Shown here: piece after piece, positions 9,726 to 19,693 of the stretch
Position numbering within the stretch: position 1 is the stretch's first letter
Layout: each line of letters opens with the position of its first letter
Origin: Microbulbifer flavimaris
Lineage (GTDB): Bacteria > Pseudomonadota > Gammaproteobacteria > Pseudomonadales > Cellvibrionaceae
Reading direction: 5' to 3'
Length of the DNA: 64,000 nucleotides
Assembly (NCBI RefSeq): GCF_001641755.2
Contig: NZ_LRFG02000001.1
Coordinates: 806,001 to 870,000, forward strand
The notes under the pieces: generated by a model
What the model was told of the DNA's origin: nothing
The model's input: the letters and a program-made list of their open reading frames with translations, nothing else
Databases searched by the model: none
Translations under genes and position numbers: made by a program

Positions 9726-10032
9726 GCTTCGGGAATCACGCCAGGTGAGCGCCCTCCCGTGAACGATTGCAGCGATTTTCGAACTTTCGATCGTGGACGC
9801 TGTTGTGGCGCATGACCGCTCGAGGCGGTTTGCGCAGACTTTCAGGTTTGGCCGGTAGTGCTGCGCGCCCTACGAACCCTGCCTTCCTACTTCATTTGCA
9901 TAATTTTCTCGATGATTCACAGGAACGCGTCGAGAATCAGGCTGAAGGTGCCATCGAGGGGAGCGAGTGGGGCAGGCAGTTCAGACTGCCCAGAGATCGC
10001 GCGGGGTACACCACAGCGAGAATCCTTGCACC
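9726..10032. other. Intergenic region between convergent ATPase and GNAT genes
   Basis: These 307 bases separate the 3' ends of two convergent genes. Short open frames occur but resemble no family and have no ribosome site. I see no clear hairpin terminator or repeat. Confidence 0.5.
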
Positions 10033-10581
10033 TCAGCCTGCACTCAACTGCATGGAGTAGATGACCTGGGTGGCGTCGCCCGGGTCGGTGTGACACTCCC
10101 AGCCCATATTGCGGGCAACTTCCTGCAATTTGTGGTTTTCCGCCGAGTCGATGGAGTAAAGGCGGGAAATTCCCCGGGCCCGCGCCGACTCAATCAACCG
10201 ATTGATCAACAGTGTGCCAAGCCCAGCCTTCTGCCAGTCATCCGCGACGACCACGGCGCACTCGGCGGCTTTCCCATCTGCATCCAGGGCATAGCGGGAG
10301 ACGCCAACCTCCTTTTCCTTCGAGTCATCCTCAACGATTGCGATAAAAGCTTCCCGCTGATCGTGATCGATGTCAGTCAGCTGTTCGAGCATTTTCTGAC
10401 TGGGCTTGCCGACGCCCCCGAGGAAGCGGAAATGCCGGGACTCGGGCGATAGAGCATTGATGAACTCCCGCTCCAGCTCCAGATCACTCCTGTCCATGGG
10501 ACGAATGGTTACCGTGCTTCCGTTCCGAAGCTTTTCCGTCACTGCCCGTGTCAGTGCTTCATGATGTTCCTGTTGGGACAT
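10033..10581 (-). CDS. GNAT family N-acetyltransferase
   Basis: A 182-residue acetyltransferase using acetyl-CoA. The GNAT fold is visible: STVTIRPMDRSDLELEREF (beta1-alpha1), a central AECAVVVADDWQKAGLGTLL in which Q-x-x-G-L-G-T is the acetyl-CoA pyrophosphate loop, and the helix LINRLIESARARGI. It resembles the stand-alone C-terminal acetyltransferase domain of protein lysine acetyltransferases (Pat/AcuA-like), but its acceptor is unknown. The ATG at 10581 has a strong site (GAGGAGA) upstream on the minus strand; a longer frame to 10755 lacks one. It is divergent from the hydrogenase operon, sharing a 130-bp promoter region. Confidence 0.87.
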   Translation of the reverse strand: MSQQEHHEALTRAVTEKLRNGSTVTIRPMDRSDLELEREFINALSPESRHFRFLGGVGKPSQKMLEQLTDIDHDQREAFIAIVEDDSKEKEVGVSRYALDADGKAAECAVVVADDWQKAGLGTLLINRLIESARARGISRLYSIDSAENHKLQEVARNMGWECHTDPGDATQVIYSMQLSAG

Positions 10582-10711
10582 TGTCACCAGTCTCCTCTCA
10601 ACCCGGCTGTCGCTTCCTACACTCAGCCTAAATAATAGATGTCTGAGCTTGCGAACAGCCAACCAGACAGATTCATTTACGCGCACGATTGCGCCGGCAG
10701 GACGCTCCAAC

Positions 10712-11833
10712 ATGGCCAAATTCGTACTGCAGGCAGAGGATCTGGATTTACTCATTCAGGCCATACGCGCCGACGGTTACCAGGTGCTCGGGCCTGTAAT
10801 TCGGGACCAGGCCATTGCCTATGGCGCGGTGGAAAAGGCCGACGACCTGCCCAGGGGCTGGACCGACGAGCAGGAGAAAGGCCACTACCGCCTCAGGCGT
10901 CGCAACGACGACGCCTACTTCGGCTACGCCGCGAGCCCCCAGTCCTGGAAGCAGTATCTGCAACTGCCACGGCGACAGGTCTGGCAGGCGCGCAAAAGCG
11001 ATCTGGGGATCCAGGTGAGGGAGGTTGTCGATGAGGCGCCGGCGGTAGCGTTTCTCGGAGTGCGAAGCTGTGAACTCCATGCCATCGCCATTCAGGACCG
11101 CGTTTTTGTCGATGCGCACTACCGCAACGACAGTTACGTAAACCGGCGTGCTGAGATCTTCACCGTGGCAGTGAATTGCACCTCCGCCGCTGCAACCTGC
11201 TTCTGCACCTCCATGCACACCGGCCCGTCAGTGACCCTGCCCAGTGATCTGGCCATGACCGAGGTGATCACCGACGGTGAACACTACTTCCTTGTCGGCA
11301 GCGATTCTTACCGGGGCCGGCAGATACTGAAACAACTGCCAGTCAGGCCGGCGACGGCGGAAAACCTGCAGATGGCGGACAAAGCCATTCAGGCTGCCGT
11401 GCAGCAGATGGAGGATGGACCGCGCCATTTTGACAGCTCTGATCTCAAGGAGCTGCTTTACCGCAACTTGGACAGCCCCGCCTGGGATGAAGTCGCCGAA
11501 CGCTGCCTTTCCTGCGCCAACTGCACCATGGCTTGCCCCACCTGCTTCTGCTCTACGGTGGAGGACAGCACGGATCTTGAGGGGGCTGAGGCAGAACGCT
11601 GGGAGCGCTGGGATTCCTGCTTTACCGGTGAGTTCAGTCACCTCAGCGGGGGGGCGGTGAGGCCCGATACCCGGTCCCGCTACCGACAGTGGATGACCCA
11701 CAAGCTGGCGTCCTGGTACGACCAGTTTGGCTCCTCCGGCTGCGTGGGCTGCGGGCGCTGTATCACCTGGTGCCCCGTGGGCATCGATCTTACCGAACAG
11801 GTGTCCCGCATCAGGGAGCTCGAGGAGCCATGA
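10712..11833 (+). CDS. Group 3b-type NiFe hydrogenase / sulfhydrogenase beta subunit, 4Fe-4S protein
   Basis: This 373-residue protein matches the HydB/HyhB (AsrA-like) iron-sulfur subunit that carries electrons between the FAD subunit and the hydrogenase small subunit. The C-terminal third has two ferredoxin-type 4Fe-4S motifs, CLSCANCTMACPTC near residue 265 and CVGCGRCITWCPVG near residue 343. A further Cys pair (CFCTSMHTGP) lies mid-protein. The start ATG at 10712 begins the conserved AKFVLQAEDLDLLIQA segment; a longer in-frame extension to 10649 has no support. It is the first gene of an operon running to 20.7 kb. The stop overlaps the next start by four bases. Confidence 0.88.
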   Translation: MAKFVLQAEDLDLLIQAIRADGYQVLGPVIRDQAIAYGAVEKADDLPRGWTDEQEKGHYRLRRRNDDAYFGYAASPQSWKQYLQLPRRQVWQARKSDLGIQVREVVDEAPAVAFLGVRSCELHAIAIQDRVFVDAHYRNDSYVNRRAEIFTVAVNCTSAAATCFCTSMHTGPSVTLPSDLAMTEVITDGEHYFLVGSDSYRGRQILKQLPVRPATAENLQMADKAIQAAVQQMEDGPRHFDSSDLKELLYRNLDSPAWDEVAERCLSCANCTMACPTCFCSTVEDSTDLEGAEAERWERWDSCFTGEFSHLSGGAVRPDTRSRYRQWMTHKLASWYDQFGSSGCVGCGRCITWCPVGIDLTEQVSRIRELEEP

Positions 11834-12312
11834 AAACCATCGCCGAACTCCTCGCCGAGCATGCTTTCTTTCAGGGCCTGCCAGAGCAGGATCGAGACTT
11901 TATTGCCGGCTGCGGGGAAAACCGGGTCTATCGCGAGGGGGAATACCTGGCGCGGGAGGGTGCTCCAGCCGACTACTTTTTCCTGATTCGCACCGGTCGC
12001 GTCGCTGTAGAGACGTTTCTCCCCAACCATGGCGCCCTGTGCCTGCAAACCCTGAATGGTGGCGATATCTTCGGCTGGTCCTGGCTGTTCCCCCCTTACC
12101 AGTGGACATTTGACGCCCGCGCACTGGAAACCGTCCACTCCATTCGCCTCGATGGCAGATGTCTGCGCGAAAAGTGCGAATCTGAGCCGGCACTGGGCTT
12201 CGAATTGCTCAAACGTTTTGCCCGCATCACCACCGATCGACTGAGGGAGACGCGGATACAGCTTCTCGACCTGTACGGAGACGGGCCGCCCCGGGCGCAG
12301 GGGACCACGTGA
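11830..12312 (+). CDS. Stand-alone cyclic-nucleotide-binding domain protein in the hydrogenase operon
   Basis: This 160-residue protein is a single Crp-like cNMP-binding beta-roll: FFQGLPEQDRDFIAG, YREGEYLAREGAPADYFFLI, and GGDIFGWSWLFPPYQW in the position of the phosphate-binding cassette. A helix follows (LGFELLKRFARITTDRL) where Crp/Fnr proteins place the dimerisation helix. The protein ends shortly after, so no helix-turn-helix domain is present. It starts with ATGA overlapping the beta-subunit stop and ends with GTGA overlapping the gamma-subunit start. It is therefore tightly co-translated with hydrogenase structural subunits. A role as an allosteric or assembly subunit is inference. 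Confidence 0.85.
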   Translation: MKTIAELLAEHAFFQGLPEQDRDFIAGCGENRVYREGEYLAREGAPADYFFLIRTGRVAVETFLPNHGALCLQTLNGGDIFGWSWLFPPYQWTFDARALETVHSIRLDGRCLREKCESEPALGFELLKRFARITTDRLRETRIQLLDLYGDGPPRAQGTT

Positions 12313-13127
12313 TTCCGGCAATTTATCGCATCGACCGGCGCCTCATCGAGCATCCCGGCGCCTTCACCCTGCACCTGTCCGCGACTGGGGCTCTGCCATT
12401 GCAGCCTTTCGAACCCGGGCAATTCAATATGCTCTACGCGTTTGGAGCCGGCGAGGTAGCAATTTCCCTGAGTGGCCGCCAGAGAGAGACCGAGGGACAA
12501 ATCGCCCACACCATCTATACCCGTGGCGCGGTCACTGCGGCGCTCGGGCGGCTTCGGGAGGGCGATCAGCTGGGTGTCAGGGGGCCATTTGGTCAGGGGT
12601 GGCCCCTGGGCGAGGCCGAGGGCAAGGAGCTGCTCGTCATCGCCGGAGGCCTGGGGCTGGCCCCGCTGCGACCGGTGATTTACCACCTGCTGGGGCAAGC
12701 CAGGGCCAGTTTGATTCCGCGATTCCAGCTCTTTTATGGCGCACGCCGGCCCGGGGAAATGCTCTATGTGCCGGAACTGCAGGCCTGGAGTCGGCAAATG
12801 GACGTCACACTGAGCGTGGATCACGCGGATTCTGCCTGGAGCGATCACGTCGGCGTCATCACCAAGCCCCTGAGTGCTGCAGAATTCGATGCCGAGAACT
12901 GCGTAGCTTTCCTCTGTGGCCCGGAGCTCATGATGCGATTTTCAATCCAGGTGCTGCTGGAGAGGGGCGTTTCTCCAGAGTCGATCTATATCTCCATGGA
13001 GCGGAACATGAAGTGTGGCACCGGTCTCTGCGGCCACTGCCAGTGGGGCCCGAACTTCGTCTGCAAGGATGGCCCTGTCTTTCGCTACGCCGATGTGCGC
13101 CACTGGCTTGGCATCCGGTCGCTGTAA
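12309..13127 (+). CDS. Hydrogenase / sulfhydrogenase gamma subunit, FAD/NAD(P)-binding reductase
   Basis: This 272-residue protein belongs to the ferredoxin-NADP reductase / dihydroorotate dehydrogenase electron-transfer subunit superfamily. It has an N-terminal FAD-binding barrel ([10 protein letters not shown], then VAISLSGRQ), an NAD(P)-binding domain ([15 protein letters not shown] near residue 116, and FLCGPELMM), and a C-terminal 2Fe-2S motif [17 protein letters not shown] near residue 237. It links H2 oxidation or evolution to NAD(P)(H). The GTG start overlaps the upstream stop by four bases. The assignment as HydG/HyhG rests on these domains plus its place between the beta and small subunits. 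Confidence 0.9.
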   Translation: MIPAIYRIDRRLIEHPGAFTLHLSATGALPLQPFEPGQFNMLYAFGAGEVAISLSGRQRETEGQIAHTIYTRGAVTAALGRLREGDQLGVRGPFGQGWPLGEAEGKELLVIAGGLGLAPLRPVIYHLLGQARASLIPRFQLFYGARRPGEMLYVPELQAWSRQMDVTLSVDHADSAWSDHVGVITKPLSAAEFDAENCVAFLCGPELMMRFSIQVLLERGVSPESIYISMERNMKCGTGLCGHCQWGPNFVCKDGPVFRYADVRHWLGIRSL

Positions 13128-13149
13128 TGCATGCAAACGGGGAGGTGAA

Positions 13150-13956
13150 ATGAAAAAGGCGAAACTGGCCGTTTGGAAATTCACCTCCTGTGACGGCTGC
13201 CAGCTGAGCCTGCTCGATTGCGAGGATGAGTTGCTCCAGCTTGCTGAGGTCGTCGACATCGCCTATTTCAAGGAAGCCTCCAGTCGGGAGGTGGCGGGCC
13301 CCTACGATCTCTCCCTGGTCGAGGGCTCGATTACCACGGCTGACGAGAAGCAGAGGATCCGCGAGGTGCGGCGCCAGTCCCGGGCCCTTGTCACCATTGG
13401 CGCCTGCGCGACCGCCGGTGGAATCCAGGCGCTGCGAAACTTTGCCGATGTCGAGGAATTTATGGCGGTGGTTTACGCCCAGCCGGAAACGATCGCGACC
13501 CTGGAAACATCGACGCCCATCAGCGCCCATGTAGCGGTGGACTTCGAGCTGCAGGGATGCCCCATCAACAAGCGCCAGCTCCTGGAGGTGATCAGCGCAT
13601 TACTCCACCAGAGACCGCCCCAGGTCCCGGCACATTCCGTCTGCATCGAGTGCAAACTGCGGGGCAATGTCTGTGTCTGGGTGGCCCGTGGCACCCCCTG
13701 TATGGGGCCGGTTACCCATGCCGGTTGCGGTGCGCTTTGCCCCTCATACGACCGCGGCTGCTACGGTTGCTATGGCCCCAAAGAGAATCCCAATACCGAG
13801 TCACTTTGTGACTGGTGGCAAGGTGAGCTGGAGGCGGACAGGGTCACCGTGATAGAGAACCTGCGCAATTTTAATGCCGGCGCCCCGGCATTCGAGCGGG
13901 AAAGCCGGCGCCAGCTGGGCGGAGCAGGGCAGGAGCAAAGTGATGACCCAGAGTAA
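13150..13956 (+). CDS. NiFe hydrogenase small subunit (group 3b type)
   Basis: This 268-residue cytoplasmic small subunit has no Tat signal. Proximal-cluster ligands are seen as [15 protein letters not shown] near residue 12, GACATAGG near residue 86, and GCPINKRQ near residue 136. The C-terminal half is very Cys-rich ([11 protein letters not shown], then [19 protein letters not shown]), consistent with medial and distal 4Fe-4S clusters that pass electrons to the beta and gamma subunits. The ATG at 13150 has an ideal GGAGGTGA site. The 3' end overlaps the large-subunit start by 14 bases. Confidence 0.92.
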   Translation: MKKAKLAVWKFTSCDGCQLSLLDCEDELLQLAEVVDIAYFKEASSREVAGPYDLSLVEGSITTADEKQRIREVRRQSRALVTIGACATAGGIQALRNFADVEEFMAVVYAQPETIATLETSTPISAHVAVDFELQGCPINKRQLLEVISALLHQRPPQVPAHSVCIECKLRGNVCVWVARGTPCMGPVTHAGCGALCPSYDRGCYGCYGPKENPNTESLCDWWQGELEADRVTVIENLRNFNAGAPAFERESRRQLGGAGQEQSDDPE

Positions 13957-15262
13957 AACCATCAAGGTTGACTACCTGGCACGGGTAGAGGGGGAGGGCG
14001 CGCTCTACATCCGCTATGACGACGGCGGCGTTCACGACGTCAAATTGAAGATTTTCGAGCCACCGCGATTCTTCGAGGCCTTCCTTCGCGGTCGTGACTT
14101 TATGGAGGCTCCGGATATCACTGCCCGTATCTGCGGCATCTGCCCGGTGGCCTACCAGATGAGCGCCCTACACGCGATGGAAAATGCGCTGGGACTGGCG
14201 CCGACACCAGAATTACGCACGCTGCGTCGGTTAATTTACTGCGGCGAGTGGATCGAAAGCCACGTGCTGCACATTTACATGCTGCACGCACCGGATTTCC
14301 TCGGCTACAGCAGCGCGGTGGAAATGGCCCGCGACCATCCCCAGGTCGTACACGACGGCCTGCAGATCAAGAAAGCGGGCAATGCAATTGTCCGATTACT
14401 CGGTGGGCGGGAAGTACACCCGATCAATATTCGTGTTGGGGGGTTCTACCGACTGCCGGAAGCGCAACAGCTGGCCGAGTTGCGCGACCAATTACAGGCA
14501 GCCAGAAGCCTGGCCACAAAAATGGTGCACTGGGCTGCCTCCCTTCCCACTCCCGCATTCGAACGCTCAGACGCAGAACGGTACGAATTCGTTGCCCTGA
14601 CACATCCGGATGAGTACCCCATGAATGAGGGGCGGATCACATCAACCCACGGGCTCGATATCAGCGCGCGGGAATACGACCAGCATTTTCGCGAGGAACA
14701 GGTACCCCACACCAATGCCCTGCACAGTTTTCTCCGCGCACGCGGCCCCTACATGGTCGGCCCCATGGCCCGCTACAACCTCAACTATGCCAGGTTATCA
14801 CCACTGACCAGGCAGGTGGCTGAAGCGGCGAGTTTCCCCCCTTTCTGTGCCAACCCGTTTCAGAGCATTGTTGTGCGCAGTCTCGAGGTGCTCCATGCCT
14901 TCGATGAGGCAATCGACATCATTGATCATTATCGCGCGCCACAGGAGCCTTATCTGGAAGCGGAAGCACGCTCAGCGACCGGCTATGCGGCCACGGAGGC
15001 GCCGCGCGGGCTGCTCTACCATCGCTATAGCCTGGACCCAAGGGGCAAGATTACCGACGCCAAGATCGTGCCACCAACGTCACAGAACCAGAAGACCATT
15101 GAGGATGACCTGCGAAAGCTGCTGCCCAAGTACCTGCATCTTCCCGAGGGCGAGCTGCAGGCCCGATGTGAACAGGCCATCCGCAATTATGATCCCTGCA
15201 TCTCCTGCGCCACGCATTTCCTCAAACTCCACCTGGAAAAAGCCGGGGAGGATCCGCCGTGA
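13943..15262 (+). CDS. NiFe hydrogenase large subunit (catalytic, group 3b type)
   Basis: This 439-residue subunit carries the NiFe(CN)2CO centre. Both ligand pairs are present: [14 protein letters not shown] near residue 63 and DPCISCATH near residue 418. About 14 residues follow that histidine ([14 protein letters not shown]), the expected C-terminal tail removed by the maturation protease after nickel insertion. The N-terminal [14 protein letters not shown] is the typical start region; the ATG at 13943 is chosen, with GTG at 13940 possible. Together with the FAD/NAD subunit this points to a cytoplasmic bidirectional NAD(P)-linked enzyme rather than a membrane uptake hydrogenase. The stop overlaps the protease start. 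Confidence 0.94.
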   Translation: MTQSKTIKVDYLARVEGEGALYIRYDDGGVHDVKLKIFEPPRFFEAFLRGRDFMEAPDITARICGICPVAYQMSALHAMENALGLAPTPELRTLRRLIYCGEWIESHVLHIYMLHAPDFLGYSSAVEMARDHPQVVHDGLQIKKAGNAIVRLLGGREVHPINIRVGGFYRLPEAQQLAELRDQLQAARSLATKMVHWAASLPTPAFERSDAERYEFVALTHPDEYPMNEGRITSTHGLDISAREYDQHFREEQVPHTNALHSFLRARGPYMVGPMARYNLNYARLSPLTRQVAEAASFPPFCANPFQSIVVRSLEVLHAFDEAIDIIDHYRAPQEPYLEAEARSATGYAATEAPRGLLYHRYSLDPRGKITDAKIVPPTSQNQKTIEDDLRKLLPKYLHLPEGELQARCEQAIRNYDPCISCATHFLKLHLEKAGEDPP

Positions 15263-15744
15263 CAGCATCCGCCATCATCAGTCTCGGCAGCCGCTATCGC
15301 GGGGATGACGCAGTGGGACCCCATATCCTCGACAGCCTCAGGGCGCAACGCCTGAGCCTTCCCTGCTGTATCGAGAACGGCGGCGATATGCCGCAGCTGC
15401 TGGAGGACTGGAAAGATCGCCGGGTAACCCTGCTGGATGCGGTGATGAGTGCGGAACACCCGCCAGGCACCGTCCTGCGCCTCAATGGCCTGACTGAGGA
15501 AGTCCCGCCCAGCCTGTGCAAAACCTCCAGCCATGGGCTCAATCTTGGCGAGGCCCTCGGGCTCGCCAGGATTCTGGATAGGCTGCCCCGCCAGCTGAGC
15601 GTCTATGCTGTGTGCGGCTGTAAATTCGATATCGGCGCCCCGCTTTCCGAAACCGTAAGAGCGGCCGCCGATCGCATCACCCAGGAACTCCTGACCCAAC
15701 TTGCAATGGAAGAGGGTGGCTCCTCATGCATGAGCAATCGCTGA
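15259..15744 (+). CDS. Hydrogenase maturation protease (M52 family)
   Basis: This 161-residue endopeptidase is expected to trim the C-terminal tail of the large subunit encoded just upstream. Family marks are [18 protein letters not shown] at the N-terminus (acidic nickel-sensing residues), [15 protein letters not shown] in the middle, and [13 protein letters not shown] with the conserved His. The usual Asn after the first Gly is Ser here. The GTG start overlaps the large-subunit stop by four bases. The last 19 bases overlap the hypA start. Confidence 0.88.
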   Translation: MTASAIISLGSRYRGDDAVGPHILDSLRAQRLSLPCCIENGGDMPQLLEDWKDRRVTLLDAVMSAEHPPGTVLRLNGLTEEVPPSLCKTSSHGLNLGEALGLARILDRLPRQLSVYAVCGCKFDIGAPLSETVRAAADRITQELLTQLAMEEGGSSCMSNR

Positions 15745-15998
15745 TCAACGACCTGGTCGAAAAAATCCAGGAACTTTCCAATGCCCAACAAGGCAAACTT
15801 GTCCTTGCGAAGCTGCGACTCGGCGCACTCGCGCACATTTCACCAGACCACTTGCGGGAACATTTCGATCACGCCACTGCGGGCACAGCGCTGGAGGGCT
15901 TGCGCCTGGAGATTGAAGAGCTGCCTGATATCAGTCATCCGTTTGCCCAGGACATCATCCTCGAAAGCCTGGAATTCGACCGCAGCCGTGAAAGCTGA
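15726..15998 (+). CDS. hypA: HypA-like nickel metallochaperone lacking the zinc finger
   Basis: This 90-residue protein begins [17 protein letters not shown], retaining His2 and the acidic residue of the HypA nickel site. It continues with LRLGALAHISPDHLREHF and GLRLEIEELP, the normal HypA core. The two CxxC pairs of the zinc loop, about 35 residues in standard 113-residue HypA, are absent. The core passes directly to DIILESLEFD, which aligns with the HypA C-terminal strand. There is no cysteine in the whole protein. The reading frame is intact and the gene overlaps both neighbours, so this is a deletion variant, not a visible frameshift. Confidence 0.8.
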   Translation: MHEQSLINDLVEKIQELSNAQQGKLVLAKLRLGALAHISPDHLREHFDHATAGTALEGLRLEIEELPDISHPFAQDIILESLEFDRSRES

Positions 15999-18348
15999 AC
16001 GCTGGCAGCTTGATATCAGCGGGCTGGTACAGGGAGTCGGATTTCGCCCGCATGTCCTGAGACTGGCGCGGGAATTCGGGCTTACTGGTTGGGTAGCGAA
16101 CAACAGCCAGGGCGTCCAGGTCGAGATTCAGGGTCCCGGGGCAACCCTCGGCAGCTTCGTGCAAAGAATCCGGCAAGAGAGGCCACCACTTTCCCGGATC
16201 GACGCACTTCAGATCAGCAAGCTGAGCCTTCAGGAAGAGGGCGCTTTCAGTATTCGCCAGAGCGACGATCATTGTGAAAGAAAGAATGCAGCGGCGACGC
16301 TGCTCCCCGACCTGGCTCCCTGCGAGGCCTGCCTGAGGGAGATGACTGACCCCGGGGATCGACGCTTCCAGTATCCATTCACCAACTGCACACACTGTGG
16401 CCCCCGCTTCAGCATCGTCGAGCAACTGCCCTATGACCGGGCCAATACCAGCATGAAAGCATTCCCCATGTGCAGTGAATGCGAGCGGGAATACAGGGAT
16501 ACCGGGGATCGCCGCTTCCATGCTGAACCCAATGCCTGCGGCACCTGCGGGCCCAAGCTGCAACTGCTGGACCGCCAGGGCAAATCCATTGTTACCGGTC
16601 GCGGCGCAATCACAGAGACCGCTGCAGCCATTCTCGACGGCGCTATCGTGGCGATGAAAAGTGTCGGCGGATTCCAGCTATTGACCGATGCCACCAATGC
16701 GAAAGCAGTGCGCCGGCTGCGCCAGCGCAAACAGCGACCGGCGAAACCCCTGGCATTGCTGTACCCGGATCTCGAGACCCTGCGAAAGGACTGCCGGCTA
16801 AATAGACTGGAGCAGAGCCTGCTCCTTAACCAGGCGCGCCCGATTGTGCTGCTGGCTGCACGACGCAACCCCGGCAACAGAATCACTGCCGAAGTGGCGC
16901 CGGGCAATCCCAATCTCGGCGCCATGCTGCCTTGCTCTGGCCTGCATCATCTGCTGATGGCCGCTGTTAACACGCCTCTGGTCGCCACTAGCGGCAATCT
17001 CGCTGGGGAGCCCATCTGCACGGATAACGCTGAAGCACTCGAGCGGCTCAACCACATCGCTGACTACTTTCTGGTGCACGACAGAGCGATTGTCCGACCG
17101 CTGGATGACTCGGTTGCACGCGTGCTCCGGGGCCAACGGGTGCTTCTGCGCCGGGCCCGCGGTTACGCGCCGCTTCCGATCTCCATCGCCGGCGGCTCAG
17201 CCGGCGGACTACATCTGTTGGCCACCGGCGGTGACCTCAAAAATACGGTCGCAGCATCATGCGGCGAGCAGGTGTTTGTCAGTCAACATATCGGCGACCT
17301 GCAGAGCCGGCGATCCCGAGCGCTCTTTGAACAGTCCATTACAGACTTGGGCCAATATTACCGTTTAAAGCCCGATCACATTCTCTGTGACCAGCATCCG
17401 GGCTATGCCTCAACACGCTGGGCAACGGAACACGCATTGCCCCATAAGATGATCCAGCACCATGTCGCCCACTTCTTTTCAGTCATGGCGGAACACAATT
17501 ACCGCGGCAGGGCGCTGGGCATCTGCTGGGACGGCACAGGCTATGGAGAGACCGAAGGCAGCAAGGTTGCAGGTTCAGATCTGAGCGTTGAAATTCGCGG
17601 TAGCGAATTCCTGACCTGGGATGGCGCCGGCAAGGTTGAGCGAACCGGTGCGTTGCGACCCTTCCCCCTGGTCGGTGGCGAACGCGCCATTCGCGAGCCA
17701 AGACGTTGTGCCGCGGGCCTGCTTTACACCGCTATGGGCACTGGGGCGTTTGGGCATCCCGCCCTTCGCAACCTGTTCCTGCCGGAGGAGCTGCGTGTGA
17801 TCGAGCAGATGCTAAGACGCCAGGTCAATACGCCGGCCTGTAGTAGTGCAGGGCGCCTTTTTGATGCGGTGGCAGCACTGTTGGGCTTGGCGACCGAAAA
17901 CACCTTCGAGGGGCAGGCCGCCATGGCGGTTGAATTCTCGGCCCGGGAATCATCCCGGCGCGGGCATTTTCCATTTACGATGGAGCGGCAAGAGGGGTTA
18001 CTGCGGGTGGACTGGCAACCGATGCTGGTGGAGCTGCTACACGAGCTGGAGCAGGGGGTTGCTCCGGCTGATATCGCGGCGGCTTTTCAGAACACCCTGG
18101 TCGAGATGATCGTTACCACCGCCACCGAGGCCAGTTGCAAGCAGGTGTTTTTGTCCGGCGGTGTTTTTCAGAACCGCATCCTGACTGAAACTGCGGCAGA
18201 AGCCCTTGAGGCCAGGGGTTTTGTGGTGCACTGCCACCGGGATTTCCCGCCCAATGATGGCGGTATCGCGCTGGGGCAGATTTACTATGCCCATGCCATG
18301 GGAATTTGTGACCGCTCGGCAGAGGAGGGCGCCACACAATGTGTCTAG
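15988..18348 (+). CDS. hypF: Carbamoyltransferase HypF
   Basis: HypF makes the cyanide ligand precursor from carbamoyl phosphate and passes it to the C-terminal Cys of HypE. Domains in order are: acylphosphatase (GLVQGVGFRPHVLRLA from about residue 12); two zinc fingers (CEACLREM...CTHCGPRF and CSECEREY...CGTCGP); a YrdC-like domain (from about residue 205); and a Kae1-like carbamoyltransferase domain with HHVAHFFSVMAEH and GICWDGTGYGE. The GTG start at 15988 overlaps hypA by 11 bases and gives about 786 residues, near the family norm. The stop overlaps hypC. Confidence 0.93.
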   Translation: MKAERWQLDISGLVQGVGFRPHVLRLAREFGLTGWVANNSQGVQVEIQGPGATLGSFVQRIRQERPPLSRIDALQISKLSLQEEGAFSIRQSDDHCERKNAAATLLPDLAPCEACLREMTDPGDRRFQYPFTNCTHCGPRFSIVEQLPYDRANTSMKAFPMCSECEREYRDTGDRRFHAEPNACGTCGPKLQLLDRQGKSIVTGRGAITETAAAILDGAIVAMKSVGGFQLLTDATNAKAVRRLRQRKQRPAKPLALLYPDLETLRKDCRLNRLEQSLLLNQARPIVLLAARRNPGNRITAEVAPGNPNLGAMLPCSGLHHLLMAAVNTPLVATSGNLAGEPICTDNAEALERLNHIADYFLVHDRAIVRPLDDSVARVLRGQRVLLRRARGYAPLPISIAGGSAGGLHLLATGGDLKNTVAASCGEQVFVSQHIGDLQSRRSRALFEQSITDLGQYYRLKPDHILCDQHPGYASTRWATEHALPHKMIQHHVAHFFSVMAEHNYRGRALGICWDGTGYGETEGSKVAGSDLSVEIRGSEFLTWDGAGKVERTGALRPFPLVGGERAIREPRRCAAGLLYTAMGTGAFGHPALRNLFLPEELRVIEQMLRRQVNTPACSSAGRLFDAVAALLGLATENTFEGQAAMAVEFSARESSRRGHFPFTMERQEGLLRVDWQPMLVELLHELEQGVAPADIAAAFQNTLVEMIVTTATEASCKQVFLSGGVFQNRILTETAAEALEARGFVVHCHRDFPPNDGGIALGQIYYAHAMGICDRSAEEGATQCV

Positions 18349-18593
18349 GAGTTCCCGGTCGTATCGAGACCATCCTCGATACCACCCCTCTGGAGCGTAG
18401 TGCACGGGTCAGTTTTGGCGGCATTCGCCGCGAGATCAATCTCTGCTATGTACCTGAGGCAGAGGTGGGGGACTATGTCATTGTTCATGTCGGCTTCGCA
18501 ATCAGTCGCGTGCGCGAGGAACAGGCGCGGCAGATCTTTCAAGAGCTCGAGCGCCTGGCAGAGCTGGAGCATTCGCGGGGCAAAAGCGAATGA
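18339..18593 (+). CDS. hypC: Hydrogenase assembly chaperone HypC
   Basis: This 84-residue HypC/HupF protein starts MCLGVPGRI, with the essential Cys2 that binds the Fe(CN)2CO intermediate with HypD and the large-subunit precursor. The [12 protein letters not shown] segment is conserved. The gene overlaps the end of hypF by ten bases and the start of hypD by four (ATGA). Confidence 0.93.
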   Translation: MCLGVPGRIETILDTTPLERSARVSFGGIRREINLCYVPEAEVGDYVIVHVGFAISRVREEQARQIFQELERLAELEHSRGKSE

Positions 18594-19693
18594 AATACCT
18601 CGATGAATACCGCCAGCGCGCCAGTATCGAGCAGCTGGCAGCTGAAATCACCAGGATCACCAGCAAGCCATGGAGAATCATGGAGGTATGCGGCGGGCAG
18701 ACCCACGCCATCGTCAAGTTTGGCCTGCAGCAGTTTTTACCCGATGATATCGAACTGATTCACGGGCCGGGCTGCCCCGTGTGTGTCACCTCGCTGGAGA
18801 TGATCGACCGGGCCATCGCCATTGCGTCCCGCCCGGATGTCATCCTCTGCTCCTTCGGCGACATGCTGCGGGTTCCCGGTACCGAGCGCGACCTGCTCAG
18901 CGTCAAAGCCGCCGGCGGCGATATCCGCACGCTGTACTCGCCACTGCACGCACTGACTGTAGCGGAACAAAATCCGGACCGGCAAATCGTGTTGTTTGCC
19001 ATCGGTTTTGAAACCACTGCCCCGGCCCATGCCTTGACGGTGCGGCTCGCCCGTGAGCGCGGACTCGAGAACTTTTCCCTGTTGGTTTCGCACTTTCTGG
19101 TGCCGCCAGCCATTGAAACAATATGCGCCTCTGGCGCGTCCAGGGTCCAGGGCTTCCTGGCAGCAGGGCATGTCTGCACCATCACCGGCTACAAACACTA
19201 TCAGCCGCTGGCAGATCACTATCGCGTGCCCATCGTGGTAACCGGATTCGAACCGCTGGATATTCTGGAGGGAATACTGATGTGTGTCCGGCAGCTGGAG
19301 CAGGGTTGCCACCGAATCGAAAACCAATACTCCCGCGCCGTTGCCCCCGATGGCAACCATACCGCGCGGGCAATGCTGGAGGAGGTCTTCACCATCAGTG
19401 ACCAGCAGTGGCGAGGCGTGGGACAGATCGCCAACAGCGGGCTCGAATTGAGCGCCGCATATGCGGACTTTGACGCGCAAAAGAGGTTCTCACTGCCGGC
19501 TTCAGCGCACCAGGACACCTCCGGCTGTATCAGTGGCGCCATTATGCAAGGGTTGCAGAAACCCGCGGACTGCCCGCACTTTGGTGATCGCTGCCGTCCG
19601 GAGCACCCCCTGGGGGCACCCATGGTCTCTTCCGAGGGCGCTTGTGCCGCCTATTTCCGTTACTGCGCACGGAGCACCGCCAATGAACACTGA
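18590..19693 (+). CDS. hypD: Hydrogenase maturation factor HypD
   Basis: This 367-residue iron-sulfur scaffold works with HypC to assemble the Fe(CN)2CO unit. It has [16 protein letters not shown] near residue 26, [16 protein letters not shown] near residue 61, [14 protein letters not shown] near residue 130, and the C-terminal 4Fe-4S ligand region (DCPHFGDRC and [12 protein letters not shown]). The length is typical. The 3' end overlaps the hypE start at 19683. Confidence 0.94.
   Translation: MKYLDEYRQRASIEQLAAEITRITSKPWRIMEVCGGQTHAIVKFGLQQFLPDDIELIHGPGCPVCVTSLEMIDRAIAIASRPDVILCSFGDMLRVPGTERDLLSVKAAGGDIRTLYSPLHALTVAEQNPDRQIVLFAIGFETTAPAHALTVRLARERGLENFSLLVSHFLVPPAIETICASGASRVQGFLAAGHVCTITGYKHYQPLADHYRVPIVVTGFEPLDILEGILMCVRQLEQGCHRIENQYSRAVAPDGNHTARAMLEEVFTISDQQWRGVGQIANSGLELSAAYADFDAQKRFSLPASAHQDTSGCISGAIMQGLQKPADCPHFGDRCRPEHPLGAPMVSSEGACAAYFRYCARSTANEH

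Noticed and set aside
15726..15998. HypA short form considered as a frameshifted gene
   Set aside because: The frame overlaps hypF properly and the C-terminal strand is present after the deleted loop, so no frameshift is needed to explain it.
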